A DNA stretch of 35,702 nt from Phascolarctobacterium_B sp045598345 (GTDB lineage Bacteria; Bacillota; Negativicutes; Acidaminococcales; Acidaminococcaceae): the NCBI GenBank assembly GCA_045598345.1, contig JAZLLX010000115.1, positions 1-35,702 of the forward strand, read 5' to 3'. The first letter of the stretch is position 1. Each line of letters starts with the position of its first letter. Position numbers and translations under genes: made by a program. Positions 15,959 to 23,929 of this stretch are shown here, one piece after another. Under the pieces are notes generated by a model. It was not told the origin of the DNA. It worked only from the letters and a program-made list of their open reading frames with translations, and ran no database searches.

Positions 15959-16035
15959 TGTTAAAATATACAGGCAATATTGTGGTAAAGGTTTCAGCAT
16001 TTGTCGTTTGAAAAATCATTGAAGAGCAGAAACAG

Positions 16036-16064
16036 TTGTATGTTTTGACAGAACGGGGTATAAT
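16036..16064 (+). promoter_or_regulatory. Candidate sigma-70-type promoter
   Basis: TTGTAT at 16036-16041 and a perfect TATAAT at 16059-16064 are separated by 17 bases. It points at the ATPase remnant that starts at 16108. The nearby TTGACA at 16045 is only 8 bases from TATAAT and is not a usable pair with it. Confidence 0.5.
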
Positions 16065-16107
16065 AATTCCATAAAAAAGGTAATAAGTTCTATTTTATGG
16101 AAGATAT

Positions 16108-16233
16108 ATGGAAATAACAAGGGACAGATATTTAAAAAAGTTAATAGCCGCCCAAGGTAATGGATTAATCAAGATTGTAACAGGTTTCCCGCTTCACAAA
16201 CGGTTTGTTTCATTTGCAAAGCTGAAATCATGA
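16108..16233 (+). pseudogene. N-terminus of a DUF4143-type ATPase truncated by a repeat
   Basis: The ATG at 16108 opens MEITRDRYLKKLIAAQGNGL followed by IKIVTG, the characteristic start of a widespread ATPase family that should continue into a GxxRxGKS Walker A. Exactly at the TG of that motif the frame enters the 66-bp repeat (16185-16250), reads FPLHKRFVSFAKLKS, and stops. The P-loop and everything after it are gone. Confidence 0.7.
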
Positions 16234-16250
16234 AGAGTTGGGCAAAAGGG
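16185..16250 (+). repeat. 66-bp repeat, copy 2 (identical to 6890-6955)
   Basis: It reads base for base like copy 1. Here its left edge coincides with the truncation of an ATPase gene, and it is followed by GGTGAAAAGGG-type tracts. The rest of 16251-16394 has no gene. Confidence 0.9.
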
Positions 16251-16394
16251 AAAGTGAAAAGGATGAAAAGGGTGAAAAGGGCGAAAAAAGCGGTTAGGAA
16301 CAGAGGTGCCTATCGAGAAAAAGAATTGGGTGTTGAGTGATAGCACGCTAAGTGAGGCGTGGAAAAGGTTTGATGATGACAGAGGGGGTTATTG

Positions 16395-17144
16395 ATGGAT
16401 ATTTCTAATACCTATGGGATTTTAAATACTCAACAGGAACTACTACTAATGATGAAGGATACTCATAATTATTTGGCAAAAAATGGCATAGTATACAGTT
16501 TGATAGGAGGATCCTTGTTGGGGGCAGTACGTGAGCACGGTTTTATTCCGTGGGATGATGATATTGATATTGTGATGGATAGGCAGAATTTTGATAAATT
16601 CATTCAAAATGGGTTCAATTTATCTGGCTATTGCATTGAGAGGAAACTCTGGCTATATAAAATTCGCAAGATTGAGGATAGAAACTTGGTCGGTGCGCCA
16701 ACGATAGATATTTTTGTAGTTGATAGGACACCTGATAATGTCTTTTTAAGAAAACTTAAGGTGTTTATGATTAGAATTTGCCAAGGAATGATGCATGAGA
16801 ACATACAATATGGTAGGTACAATTTTTTTTATAAAATTTGTGTAGGTGGAACATATTTGTTAGGGTGTTTTTTCTCTAATCAATTTAAGTATAACCTTTA
16901 CAACTATGTGTCACAATTGTGGGGAAATGAAAATTCAAGATTTGTCAGTATATACGACGATTTGTTTTATTTGGTTACTTTTTGCTATGATGGTAATCTT
17001 ATGAATGATGTTATCTTACGTCGATTTGAAGATTCAGAATTTTTTATTATTTCAAGGTACGATAATTATTTGACAGTACAGTATGGAAATTATATGGAAC
17101 CACCAGCTGAGAAAGATAGAAGACCATCACATAGTTATTGTTGA
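16395..17144 (+). CDS. LicD-family phosphotransferase, copy 1
   Basis: 249 residues. It carries the LicD signature: GIVYSLIGGSLLGAVREHGF then IPWDDDIDIVMDR near residues 31-60, followed by a family-like KIRKIEDRNLVGAPTIDIFV. LicD proteins move phosphocholine or similar phospho-groups from CDP-linked donors onto glycans (family knowledge), and the aspartates in WDDDIDI are the metal-binding candidates. AGAGGGGG lies seven bases before the ATG. It is followed by a second LicD, an IspD-like cytidylyltransferase and an epimerase, a compact CDP-linked decoration operon. It shares a 47-base identical block with the next gene in otherwise divergent sequence. Confidence 0.88.
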   Translation: MDISNTYGILNTQQELLLMMKDTHNYLAKNGIVYSLIGGSLLGAVREHGFIPWDDDIDIVMDRQNFDKFIQNGFNLSGYCIERKLWLYKIRKIEDRNLVGAPTIDIFVVDRTPDNVFLRKLKVFMIRICQGMMHENIQYGRYNFFYKICVGGTYLLGCFFSNQFKYNLYNYVSQLWGNENSRFVSIYDDLFYLVTFCYDGNLMNDVILRRFEDSEFFIISRYDNYLTVQYGNYMEPPAEKDRRPSHSYC

Positions 17145-17180
17145 ACATAAAAGACAATAGATTGTTAGGAGGATGTAATC

Positions 17181-17942
17181 GTGTATTCTGATAATAAGAC
17201 ATTAAGAAAAAAACAAGAAAGTTTATTGGTTTTAATGAAGAAGTTTCATGATTTATGCGTAGGTAATCATATTCAATATTCTGTACATGGTGGAACCATG
17301 TTGGGGGCAGTACGTGAGCACGGTTTTATTCCGTGGGATGATGATGTGGATGTTACTCTTATGCGTGAGGAATATGAAAAATTGAAAATTATTCTTGGTA
17401 CGAAACCATATCCAGATTGTTTAGAATTTGATACATCTTCTCAACAATATCCTATTATTTGGTATAAGGTGGATGGGCTTAGGGTATCAAATATGGATGT
17501 GTTTATTTATGATTACATTAGCGAGAATAAAATTACACGAATTTTTAAGATGGCATTAGAAAAATTTTTTATTGTTTTTGTGAGAGACAAGGAAACACTT
17601 GTTTTAACAAAAAAAGCGGGTAAACATACTGGGATTCAATATGTCTTAATGTTTATGATAATTTATTTTGGCTCATTATTTCCAAAAACATGGCGTATAG
17701 GTTTGGCTAACAAGGTCTACAGAAGCTTTGGTGGTTTAAAGAAATTTGTTAGTAGATCTAATGATACGGTTGAGGGTATTCGTATTATTTTGCGTGCAGA
17801 TATTTTGGAAAGTGTGCAAGAAATGTCATTTGAAAACATAAAGGTTTTAGTATCTAAGAAATATCATGAAATTCTGGTGTCATCATATGGCGAAGATTAT
17901 ATGATACCTAAGAAAACAAAAGTTGATATTGTAGGTGATTAA
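17181..17942 (+). CDS. LicD-family phosphotransferase, copy 2
   Basis: 253 residues, starting at GTG 17181 with a perfect AGGAGG eight bases upstream. Signature HIQYSVHGGTMLGAVREHGF then IPWDDDVDVTLMREEYEKL lies near residues 30-65. Later parts (YPIIWYKVDGLRVSNMDVFI) are family-like but very different from copy 1. A hydrophobic stretch, YVLMFMIIYFGSLF, is near residue 155. The stop directly abuts the start of the cytidylyltransferase (TAAATG), indicating coupled translation. Inference: it adds a second phospho-substituent or uses a different acceptor from copy 1. Confidence 0.87.
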   Translation: MYSDNKTLRKKQESLLVLMKKFHDLCVGNHIQYSVHGGTMLGAVREHGFIPWDDDVDVTLMREEYEKLKIILGTKPYPDCLEFDTSSQQYPIIWYKVDGLRVSNMDVFIYDYISENKITRIFKMALEKFFIVFVRDKETLVLTKKAGKHTGIQYVLMFMIIYFGSLFPKTWRIGLANKVYRSFGGLKKFVSRSNDTVEGIRIILRADILESVQEMSFENIKVLVSKKYHEILVSSYGEDYMIPKKTKVDIVGD

Positions 17943-18653
17943 ATGAATATTCTTCTTTGCTTTGCCGGTGGTGTTGGCAAACGCATGCATGCCGGTGATT
18001 TGCCAAAACAATTTATGGAGTATAAAGGTAAGCCGATTTTGATTTATACTTTGGAAAATTTTGAACGACATTCTATGGTAGATGCTGTTGTTTTAGTTTG
18101 TGTTGACAGTTATATTGATTATGCAAAAAAATTACTGAATAAGTTTAATGTTCAAAAAGTTGTGAAAATTGTATCAGGTGGTAAAAATGGGCAGGAATCC
18201 ATTTATAACGGATTGTTGGCACTTAAGGAACTTTATTCTAGTGATGATGTGGTACTTATTCATGATGGTGTGAGACCTTTTGTTAGTGAGAAAACAATCA
18301 CAGATGCCATTAAATGTACCAAAATGAATGGGAATGCTATTGCCGTGGTGCCTTCTATTGAAACGGTTATTATTCGTACTGGCAATGAGATTGAAACTAT
18401 TATGGACAGGACTCGTTGTCAATTGGCAAAAGCTCCTCAATGCTTTAAATTGGGAGATATTCTACAAGCTCATGAAAAAGCATTGGGTGAGGGTAAAGAA
18501 GATTTTATAGATTCAGCAAGTTTGATGATGCATTATGGGCATACCTTGCATGTCATTGAAACGACTTACGATAATATTAAAATAACCACACCTAAAGATT
18601 TTCATGCTTTTTGCTCTATTGTGAACATGCAAGAGAGGAAGGGAAATATTTGA
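17943..18653 (+). CDS. IspD/TarI-like cytidylyltransferase
   Basis: 236 residues, the normal size. The nucleotide-binding start FAGGVGKRMHAGDLPKQF is at residues 7-24, followed by GKPILIYTLENF, VLIHDGVRPFVS near residue 100, and DSASLMMHYGHTLHVIETTY near the C-terminus. The family couples CTP to methylerythritol phosphate (IspD) or ribitol phosphate (TarI). Location between LicD genes and a sugar epimerase argues for a glycan precursor (CDP-polyol or CDP-sugar type) rather than isoprenoid synthesis, but the substrate cannot be read from the sequence. Its TGA overlaps the ATG of the epimerase (TGATG), so the genes are coupled. Confidence 0.85.
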   Translation: MNILLCFAGGVGKRMHAGDLPKQFMEYKGKPILIYTLENFERHSMVDAVVLVCVDSYIDYAKKLLNKFNVQKVVKIVSGGKNGQESIYNGLLALKELYSSDDVVLIHDGVRPFVSEKTITDAIKCTKMNGNAIAVVPSIETVIIRTGNEIETIMDRTRCQLAKAPQCFKLGDILQAHEKALGEGKEDFIDSASLMMHYGHTLHVIETTYDNIKITTPKDFHAFCSIVNMQERKGNI

Positions 18654-19690
18654 TGTGGCTGAGCAATAAAGTTTTTAAAGAAGATTTGGAATACGTAAAT
18701 CGGGTTACCTATTTTGATTGGTCAAAGTTTGATGGTAAGACGTTTTTTATTACCGGTGCAACCGGATTAATTGGTTATACGTTTGTCTGTGCATTGGCGT
18801 ATCGCAATGAAGTGGCAAATGCAAATATTAAAATTATTGCATTGGTACGTGATTTGGATAAAGCAAAAGAGCGTTTTAAGGAATTGGATGTTAACGATGA
18901 ATTACAATTTGTAGTTGGCGATATGGAACATGTGTCAGAGGTTAAGGAGCAAGTGGACTACATAGTGCATTGTGCTGCGCCAACGGCAAGTGCTTTTTTT
19001 GTTGAACACCCTGTGGAAACTATAAGTGCGATAGTTGACGGGACTATGAATATGCTTGAATTAGCAAAAAAACATAGCGCTGAGATGGTTTTTCTCTCAA
19101 GTATGGAAGTATATGGTGCTCCCAAAACAGATGTTTTGTTGGACGAGGGGAGGGGCATTGATATGGACAGTATGGCTTTACGCAGTTCATATCCTTATGC
19201 AAAACGTTTAGCAGAGTGTTTGTGTATGTCTTATGTTTCGGAATATGGAGTTAAGGTTAAAGTGGTTCGCCTGGCACAAACATTTGGACCGGGAGTGTCA
19301 AAAAATGATAATCGGGTATTTGCACAATTTGCAAAATGTGTTGAGAATAATGAAGATATAGTACTTTTGACGGATGGCAGTACCAAGAGAATGTATTTGT
19401 ATACTATGGATGCAGTAGGAGCAATTTTGTGTGTGCTGCAAAAAGGAGTAAATGGTCAAGCGTATAATGTTGCCGATAAAAATACATATTGTTCTATTCG
19501 TCAGATGGCAGAAATAGTGGCTCATAATATTGCACGTGATAAGATTAAGGTAGTTATAAAATGCGATAATATTCAAACAAAATATCCCCCTACATTGTGT
19601 TTGAAACTTGATACAAGTAAATTGGAGAAATTGGGATGGCAAGCAACTTATGTGTTACAAAAAATGGGGGGGGGTGATGATAATGTATAA
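18653..19690 (+). CDS. NAD-dependent nucleotide-sugar epimerase/dehydratase, phase-variable 3' end
   Basis: Extended SDR of about 345 residues. Rossmann motif FITGATGLIG lies at residues 32-41, FLSSMEVYGAP near 155, the catalytic YPYAK near 182, and VRLAQTFGPGVSKNDNRVFA near 205. The start at ATG 18653, with AGAGGAAGGG upstream, overlaps the cytidylyltransferase stop. The C-terminus DTSKLEKLGWQATYVLQKM is normal up to a run of nine G (19666-19674), after which the gene ends MGGGDDNV. If the run had eight G the frame would continue ...MYKRMIMAGLR to a stop at 19718, a more family-like ending. Inference: it prepares the CDP-linked precursor used by the neighbouring LicD proteins. Confidence 0.85.
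   Translation: MWLSNKVFKEDLEYVNRVTYFDWSKFDGKTFFITGATGLIGYTFVCALAYRNEVANANIKIIALVRDLDKAKERFKELDVNDELQFVVGDMEHVSEVKEQVDYIVHCAAPTASAFFVEHPVETISAIVDGTMNMLELAKKHSAEMVFLSSMEVYGAPKTDVLLDEGRGIDMDSMALRSSYPYAKRLAECLCMSYVSEYGVKVKVVRLAQTFGPGVSKNDNRVFAQFAKCVENNEDIVLLTDGSTKRMYLYTMDAVGAILCVLQKGVNGQAYNVADKNTYCSIRQMAEIVAHNIARDKIKVVIKCDNIQTKYPPTLCLKLDTSKLEKLGWQATYVLQKMGGGDDNV
19666..19674 (+). repeat. G9 homopolymer in the epimerase gene
   Basis: Nine consecutive G near the end of the epimerase. The present length gives an early stop at 19688; eight G would extend the protein by nine residues to a stop at 19718. See findings. Confidence 0.95.
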
Positions 19691-19759
19691 GAGAATGATT
19701 ATGGCAGGATTAAGATAAAACTTTTTATGCCCTCAAAATTGTGAAATGAATGTAAAATG

Positions 19760-19976
19760 TTTCGGGTATTATATTTCAGGTTTTAGGCGTCAGGTTAGAG
19801 GATTTAGGATTTAGGGGTTAGGGATTGGGGGATGAAAGGGTGAAATATAATGCGTAAGGCGGAATTCGCAATGCGAAATTATTAAATAAATGTCAAAGAA
19901 CAAAGAGCAAATTAGGGATTAGGATTTAGAGGTTAGGGATTGGGTTTCAGGTGAAAAGGGTGAAAAGGGTGAAGGG
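19760..19976 (+). repeat. Intergenic heptamer tracts before DUF1016 copy 3
   Basis: It contains TTAGG heptamers, AATGCGA and CAAAGAA heptamers, and GGTGAAAAGGG words. The last of these (GGTGAAGGGATGAAC) supplies both a purine-rich stretch and the ATG of the next gene. Confidence 0.8.
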
Positions 19977-21032
19977 ATGAACATTGTGGCAAATATGACA
20001 AATGTATCAATGCAACTTAATGATAATTTTATTGGCAGTATAAAATCGATAATCAATGCAGGTCGTAGAAGTGCGTATAATGCGGTTAATGATGTCATTG
20101 TACATACTTATTGGCAGATTGGCAAACGTATTGTTGAAGAAGAACAGCACGGAATGGGCAGGGCTGAATATGGCAAGTTTTTGATTGAGACACTGTCACA
20201 AGAACTTACAAAAGAGTACGGAAAGGGATTTTCTGTAAGGAGTTTACAGTATTACAGGAAATTTTATTTATTTTTTCCAGACGTTACAATTCTGCAAGCA
20301 TGCGTGCGAAATCTTACCTGGTCACATTTCAGGATGTTGTTAAGAGTGGAGGATGAAACGGCACGGCTTTGGTATATGAACGAAACCATGAAATCCGGCT
20401 GGAGTTATCGCACTCTTGATCGTAATATTGCTACCCAATATTACTATCGGCTTTTGCAAACTCCGAACAAAGAGACGGTAATCGCTGAAATGCAGGATAA
20501 GACAAGAGCATTGCATTCAGAGTTTGAAGTGTTTAAGAGTCCGGTTGTAGCAGAGTTTTTGGGGTTTGCCGTTAATACTGATTTTACAGAAAATGATCTT
20601 GAAAAGGCGATTTTGTCACATATACGGGATTTTTTGATGGAGCTTGGAAGGGGTTTTGCTTTTGTTGCCCGTCAGCAACATATTGTGACTGATACAGAGG
20701 ATTATTATATTGATTTGGTTTTTTATAACACAGAGTTACACTGTTATATGTTGATTGACTTGAAAATGGGAAAGATTACTCATCAGGATGTGGGGCAGAT
20801 GGATATGTATATTCGGATGTATGATGAGTTGAAACGGGGAGATGGGGATAATCCGACATTGGGTATTATACTTTGTGCTGAAACGAGTGAAGATATTGCA
20901 CGATATTCTGTCCTGCATGATAGTAAGCAACTTTATATGTCAAAGTATTTGACATATTTGCCAAGTAAGGAGGAGTTGCGGCGGGAAATAGAACGGGAGA
21001 AGGAAATCTTTAGATTGCAACACGAAAATTAG
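19977..21032 (+). CDS. DUF1016 / YhcG-type nuclease-like protein, copy 3
   Basis: 351 residues. Helical N-terminus with AGRRSAYNAVNDVIVHTYW and QIGKRIVEEEQHG, then LTWSHFRMLLRVE. Nuclease-like C-terminus: FVARQQHIVTD, DYYIDLVFYNTELHCYML, IDLKMGKITHQDVGQM, then RGDGDNPTLGIILCAE. Like copy 1 it has D...DLK, with Asp in place of the usual Glu, and the two share many short stretches, so they form one subfamily. The ATG at 19977 is formed by repeat DNA, and an alternative ATG lies at codon 7. The stop TAG (ATTAGGC) also looks like heptamer sequence. Family function unproven. Confidence 0.85.
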   Translation: MNIVANMTNVSMQLNDNFIGSIKSIINAGRRSAYNAVNDVIVHTYWQIGKRIVEEEQHGMGRAEYGKFLIETLSQELTKEYGKGFSVRSLQYYRKFYLFFPDVTILQACVRNLTWSHFRMLLRVEDETARLWYMNETMKSGWSYRTLDRNIATQYYYRLLQTPNKETVIAEMQDKTRALHSEFEVFKSPVVAEFLGFAVNTDFTENDLEKAILSHIRDFLMELGRGFAFVARQQHIVTDTEDYYIDLVFYNTELHCYMLIDLKMGKITHQDVGQMDMYIRMYDELKRGDGDNPTLGIILCAETSEDIARYSVLHDSKQLYMSKYLTYLPSKEELRREIEREKEIFRLQHEN

Positions 21033-21228
21033 GCATTGAGGTAAGGGGGTTAGGAGTTAGGATTTAGGGATTAGGATTTAGGGGTTAGGGTCCAGGTGAA
21101 AGGGTGAAGGGATGAAATATAATGCGTAAGGCGGAATTCGCAATGCGTAATTATTAAATAAATGTCAAAGAACAAAGAATAAATTAGGGATTAGGAGTTA
21201 GAGGTTAGGGATTAGGGGTTAGGAGTTG
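21033..21228 (+). repeat. Intergenic heptamer tracts between DUF1016 copies 3 and 4
   Basis: Blocks of TTAGGAG/TTAGGAT, AATGCGT and CAAAGAA heptamers, without a gene. The order (AATGCG, then CAAAGAA, then TTAGGGA) is the same as in the other gaps. Confidence 0.82.
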
Positions 21229-21230
21229 AA

Positions 21231-22217
21231 ATGAAATTAGCAAACGGAGATTTTAGCGAGGTACTGCAGATAATCAAAAATACGCATAACAAGATGGTAC
21301 AAGCAGTCAATACAGAATTAGTAACAATGTATTAGAATATTGGTCAATATTTGGCTAAAATTTCAAATGGTGGGGAATTAACTAAAGATATTGTTGATGC
21401 TGTTGTAGGTTATTTACATGAGAACGGTATCACTGCCAAAGGATTTAACCGAAGCGGATTGTTTCGCATGAAGCGATTTTATGATTTGTATAGTGAAGAA
21501 GGTTTAGTGTCAACAGTGTTGACACTGATAAGTTGGTCACATCATTTGGTAATTATGAGCGGATCAAAATCTGCAGAAGAGCGTCATTTTTATATAAATT
21601 TGTGTGCTCGGGAGCATTACTCGGTACGTGAATTGCAAAGACAAATGGATAGTGCTTATTATGAAAGATATCTTTTGGCGGGGCAGGCTATGAATGTTCC
21701 TGATGCGGTAAATGCAGATATCCGAAAAACTCTTTTGGATTCTTATGTGTTGGAATTTCTTGATTTGCCGAGGGCATATTCTGAGAAGGATTTGCGAAGA
21801 GCGATTGTCAAAAATTTAAAGGAGTTTATTCTTGAAATCGGTAAGGATTTTACTTTCGTAGGGGAGGAATATCGCATACAGGTTGGAGGACAGGATTTTT
21901 ATATTGATCTTTTGTTCTACAACAGGACATTAAAGTGTTTGGTAGCAGTTGAGCTCAAATTAGGGGCTTTTAAACCGGAACATGTTGGGCAAATCAATTT
22001 TTATTTAGAGACGTTAGACAGAAATGTTCGGAAGGCAGATGAAAATCCAAGCGTTGGCATAATTCTTTGTGCAAGTAAAGATGATGCAGTTGTAGAGGTA
22101 GCTTTGAGCCGCTCTATGGCACCAACTATGGTTGCGGACTATACATTGCATTTGCCGGACAAAAAACTTTTGCAAAATAAATTAATCGAGTTAAGAAGAA
22201 TTTTTGATGAAGGATAA
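21231..22217 (+). pseudogene. DUF1016 / YhcG-type nuclease-like gene, copy 4, with one nonsense codon
   Basis: From the ATG at 21231 the frame reads ...HNKMVQAVNTELVTMY, then TAG at 21333-21335, then NIGQYLAKISNGG... without any frameshift. The family has Trp at this spot (xYWxIGxxI), so a single TGG-to-TAG change explains it. Everything after it is intact: LISWSHHLVIMSG, FVGEEYRIQVGG, DFYIDLLFYNRTLKCLVA, VELKLGAFKPEHVGQINF, with a complete D...ELK. Translation could restart within the frame near 21351 and give about 288 residues lacking the N-terminal helix. It may be a recent inactivation. It is closest to copy 2. Confidence 0.85.
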
Positions 22218-22700
22218 AGGAAGTAGGATTTAGGGGTGAAAAGGGTGAAGGGATGAAATATAATGCGGAATGCGGAATTCGTAATGCGAAATTATTAAAT
22301 AAATGTCAAAGAACAAAGAATAAATTAGGGGTTAGGGGTTAGGGATTAGGGATGGTAAAAAGTTCCTGTGATTATATTTTGGGTTTCAGGTGTGCGGGGT
22401 TATGCGAACCCTCGTCCGCACCTAAAGGGGCGGGGGACCGTCTAAAGGAACATAGAAGGACGGTGGTGGGGTGAGCAATTACGCTGACGCTAATGAAAAG
22501 ATAAAAACTTAAAGCTTAAAGTTTATGAATGCTTCACATAAACAAAAACACCCGTCTGCACCTGTGTTCCTGTGATTATAGCAGGAATTAGGGATTAGGG
22601 ATTAGGGATTAGGAATTAGGGATTAGGAGTTAGGGGTTAGGGGTTAGGAATCAGGAATTAGGGGAAGTTGGCAGAGTGCGGAGGTTGTGATTATAATCGG
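22218..22700 (+). repeat. Intergenic repeat mosaic with module E copy 2 and an 11-unit heptamer array
   Basis: No gene. AATGCGG and CAAAGAA heptamers, then module E (22352-22486, nearly identical to 7036-7171), an ACTTAAA/GCTTAAA heptamer tract (about 22506), the AACACCCGTCTGC segment, the GTTCCTGTGATTATA module, and eleven consecutive (A/G)TTAGG(G/A) heptamers in perfect register at 22587-22663. The stretch 22701-22844 has no clear feature except an ATTACTAATTG-like tract. Confidence 0.88.
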
Positions 22701-22844
22701 GATTTTTCGCAATTATTCATTACTAATTGTTGATTATTATGATTGTGCAACTGCATACTCTCTTTTTTTTAGGTAGTGTATAATGTATGCGGTTTTGCTG
22801 GTGAATCTTTTGGAGGGTTTGCAGAAAGTTTTTGGGGGTAGGGT

Positions 22845-23804
22845 ATGAGTGGTTTGGCACTACAAAAACCAAATATTTGTGTTCTGATGAGTACTTATAA
22901 TGGCGAGAAATATATTCGGGAACAGATAGACAGTATTTTAGCCCAAAAAGGTGTAGAAGTACATTTGATTGTGCGTGATGATGGTTCTGTTGACGGTACA
23001 TTACAAATATTGCGTGAATATGAGCAAGAGGGAAAATTGGAATTATGGTGCGGACAGAATCTGGGAGTTAAAGAAAGTTTTCTTTATTTGATTGATAATG
23101 CCCCTGATGCGGATTTTTTTGCATTGGCTGACCAGGATGATGTGTGGTATGAAGACAAACTTTTAAAAGCAATTAATATGTTAAGGGAATATTCCCGGGA
23201 AGTACCATTATTGTATGGGGCAAATCAGGATTGCGTAGATGCTAATTTAAAATTTGTCAAATTACATTTTAAAAAAAATTTGAGTGATTGGTTATGTATA
23301 GAAAGGGAAATTTTTCAAAATCTAATTGCCGGCTGTACGATGGTTTTTAATAAGTCATTTTATAATTTGTTGAAAATGGATAGTATATTTAAACCCATCA
23401 GTTATTCAAGAATGCACGATGTTTGGCTAATGTTTATGGCACTTTTGTATGGCAAATTTATTTATGATCATAGGCCGTGCATGGCATACAGAAGACATGG
23501 AAATAATGCTTCTGACGGGGCGATTGTACCCGAACACAGAATTTTATTTTGGACAATTAATTTTTTTAGGATGATAACACATAAAATAGAGAACGGGCAT
23601 TATGCGAGTTATAGTGCCAAATTGGTGTTGGATAATGCGGCAGACAAATTAACGGATTTGCAAAAAAAACAATTAAAAATAATAGCGGATTACAGAAAGA
23701 CATATTTAAATAAAATAAAATTGATGTTTTCCTTTGATATTTTGGCTTTTGCAAAAGATCCTTTGCCGGTATGTATGCTTAAAGTGTTGTTTGAAAGGTA
23801 CTAA
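22845..23804 (+). CDS. Family 2 glycosyltransferase
   Basis: 319 residues with a GT-A fold. ICVLMSTYNGEKYIREQID is at residues 11-29, LIVRDDGSVDGTL near 45 (nucleotide-sugar binding Asp), DFFALADQDDVWYEDKL near 90 (DxD-like metal site), and MHDVWLMFMALLYG near 190. This arrangement is typical of rhamnosyl- or related sugar transferases in O-antigen loci, but the sugar is not determinable. Cytoplasmic or peripheral membrane. It stands alone between repeat regions and opens the second glycan block (polymerase, flippase and transferase follow after 25.1 kb). Confidence 0.87.
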   Translation: MSGLALQKPNICVLMSTYNGEKYIREQIDSILAQKGVEVHLIVRDDGSVDGTLQILREYEQEGKLELWCGQNLGVKESFLYLIDNAPDADFFALADQDDVWYEDKLLKAINMLREYSREVPLLYGANQDCVDANLKFVKLHFKKNLSDWLCIEREIFQNLIAGCTMVFNKSFYNLLKMDSIFKPISYSRMHDVWLMFMALLYGKFIYDHRPCMAYRRHGNNASDGAIVPEHRILFWTINFFRMITHKIENGHYASYSAKLVLDNAADKLTDLQKKQLKIIADYRKTYLNKIKLMFSFDILAFAKDPLPVCMLKVLFERY

Positions 23805-23929
23805 AATATATTTGAGTCAGAATCGGACTGTAAAATATTTTTGAATTCATCAGTGAAAACCATTATTCAAGTTGACATAATAAGTTGCAGTATGAGTTGT
23901 TTTTAGTTTTTGTGAGAATTTAGGATGGT

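Noticed and set aside
16045..16064. TTGACA followed by TATAAT as a promoter
   Set aside because: The spacing is only 8 bases. TTGTAT at 16036 with a 17-base spacer fits better.
22587..22663. Telomere-like TTAGGG repeats
   Set aside because: The unit is 7 bases, variable, and occurs in many internal gaps, so a chromosome end is not indicated.
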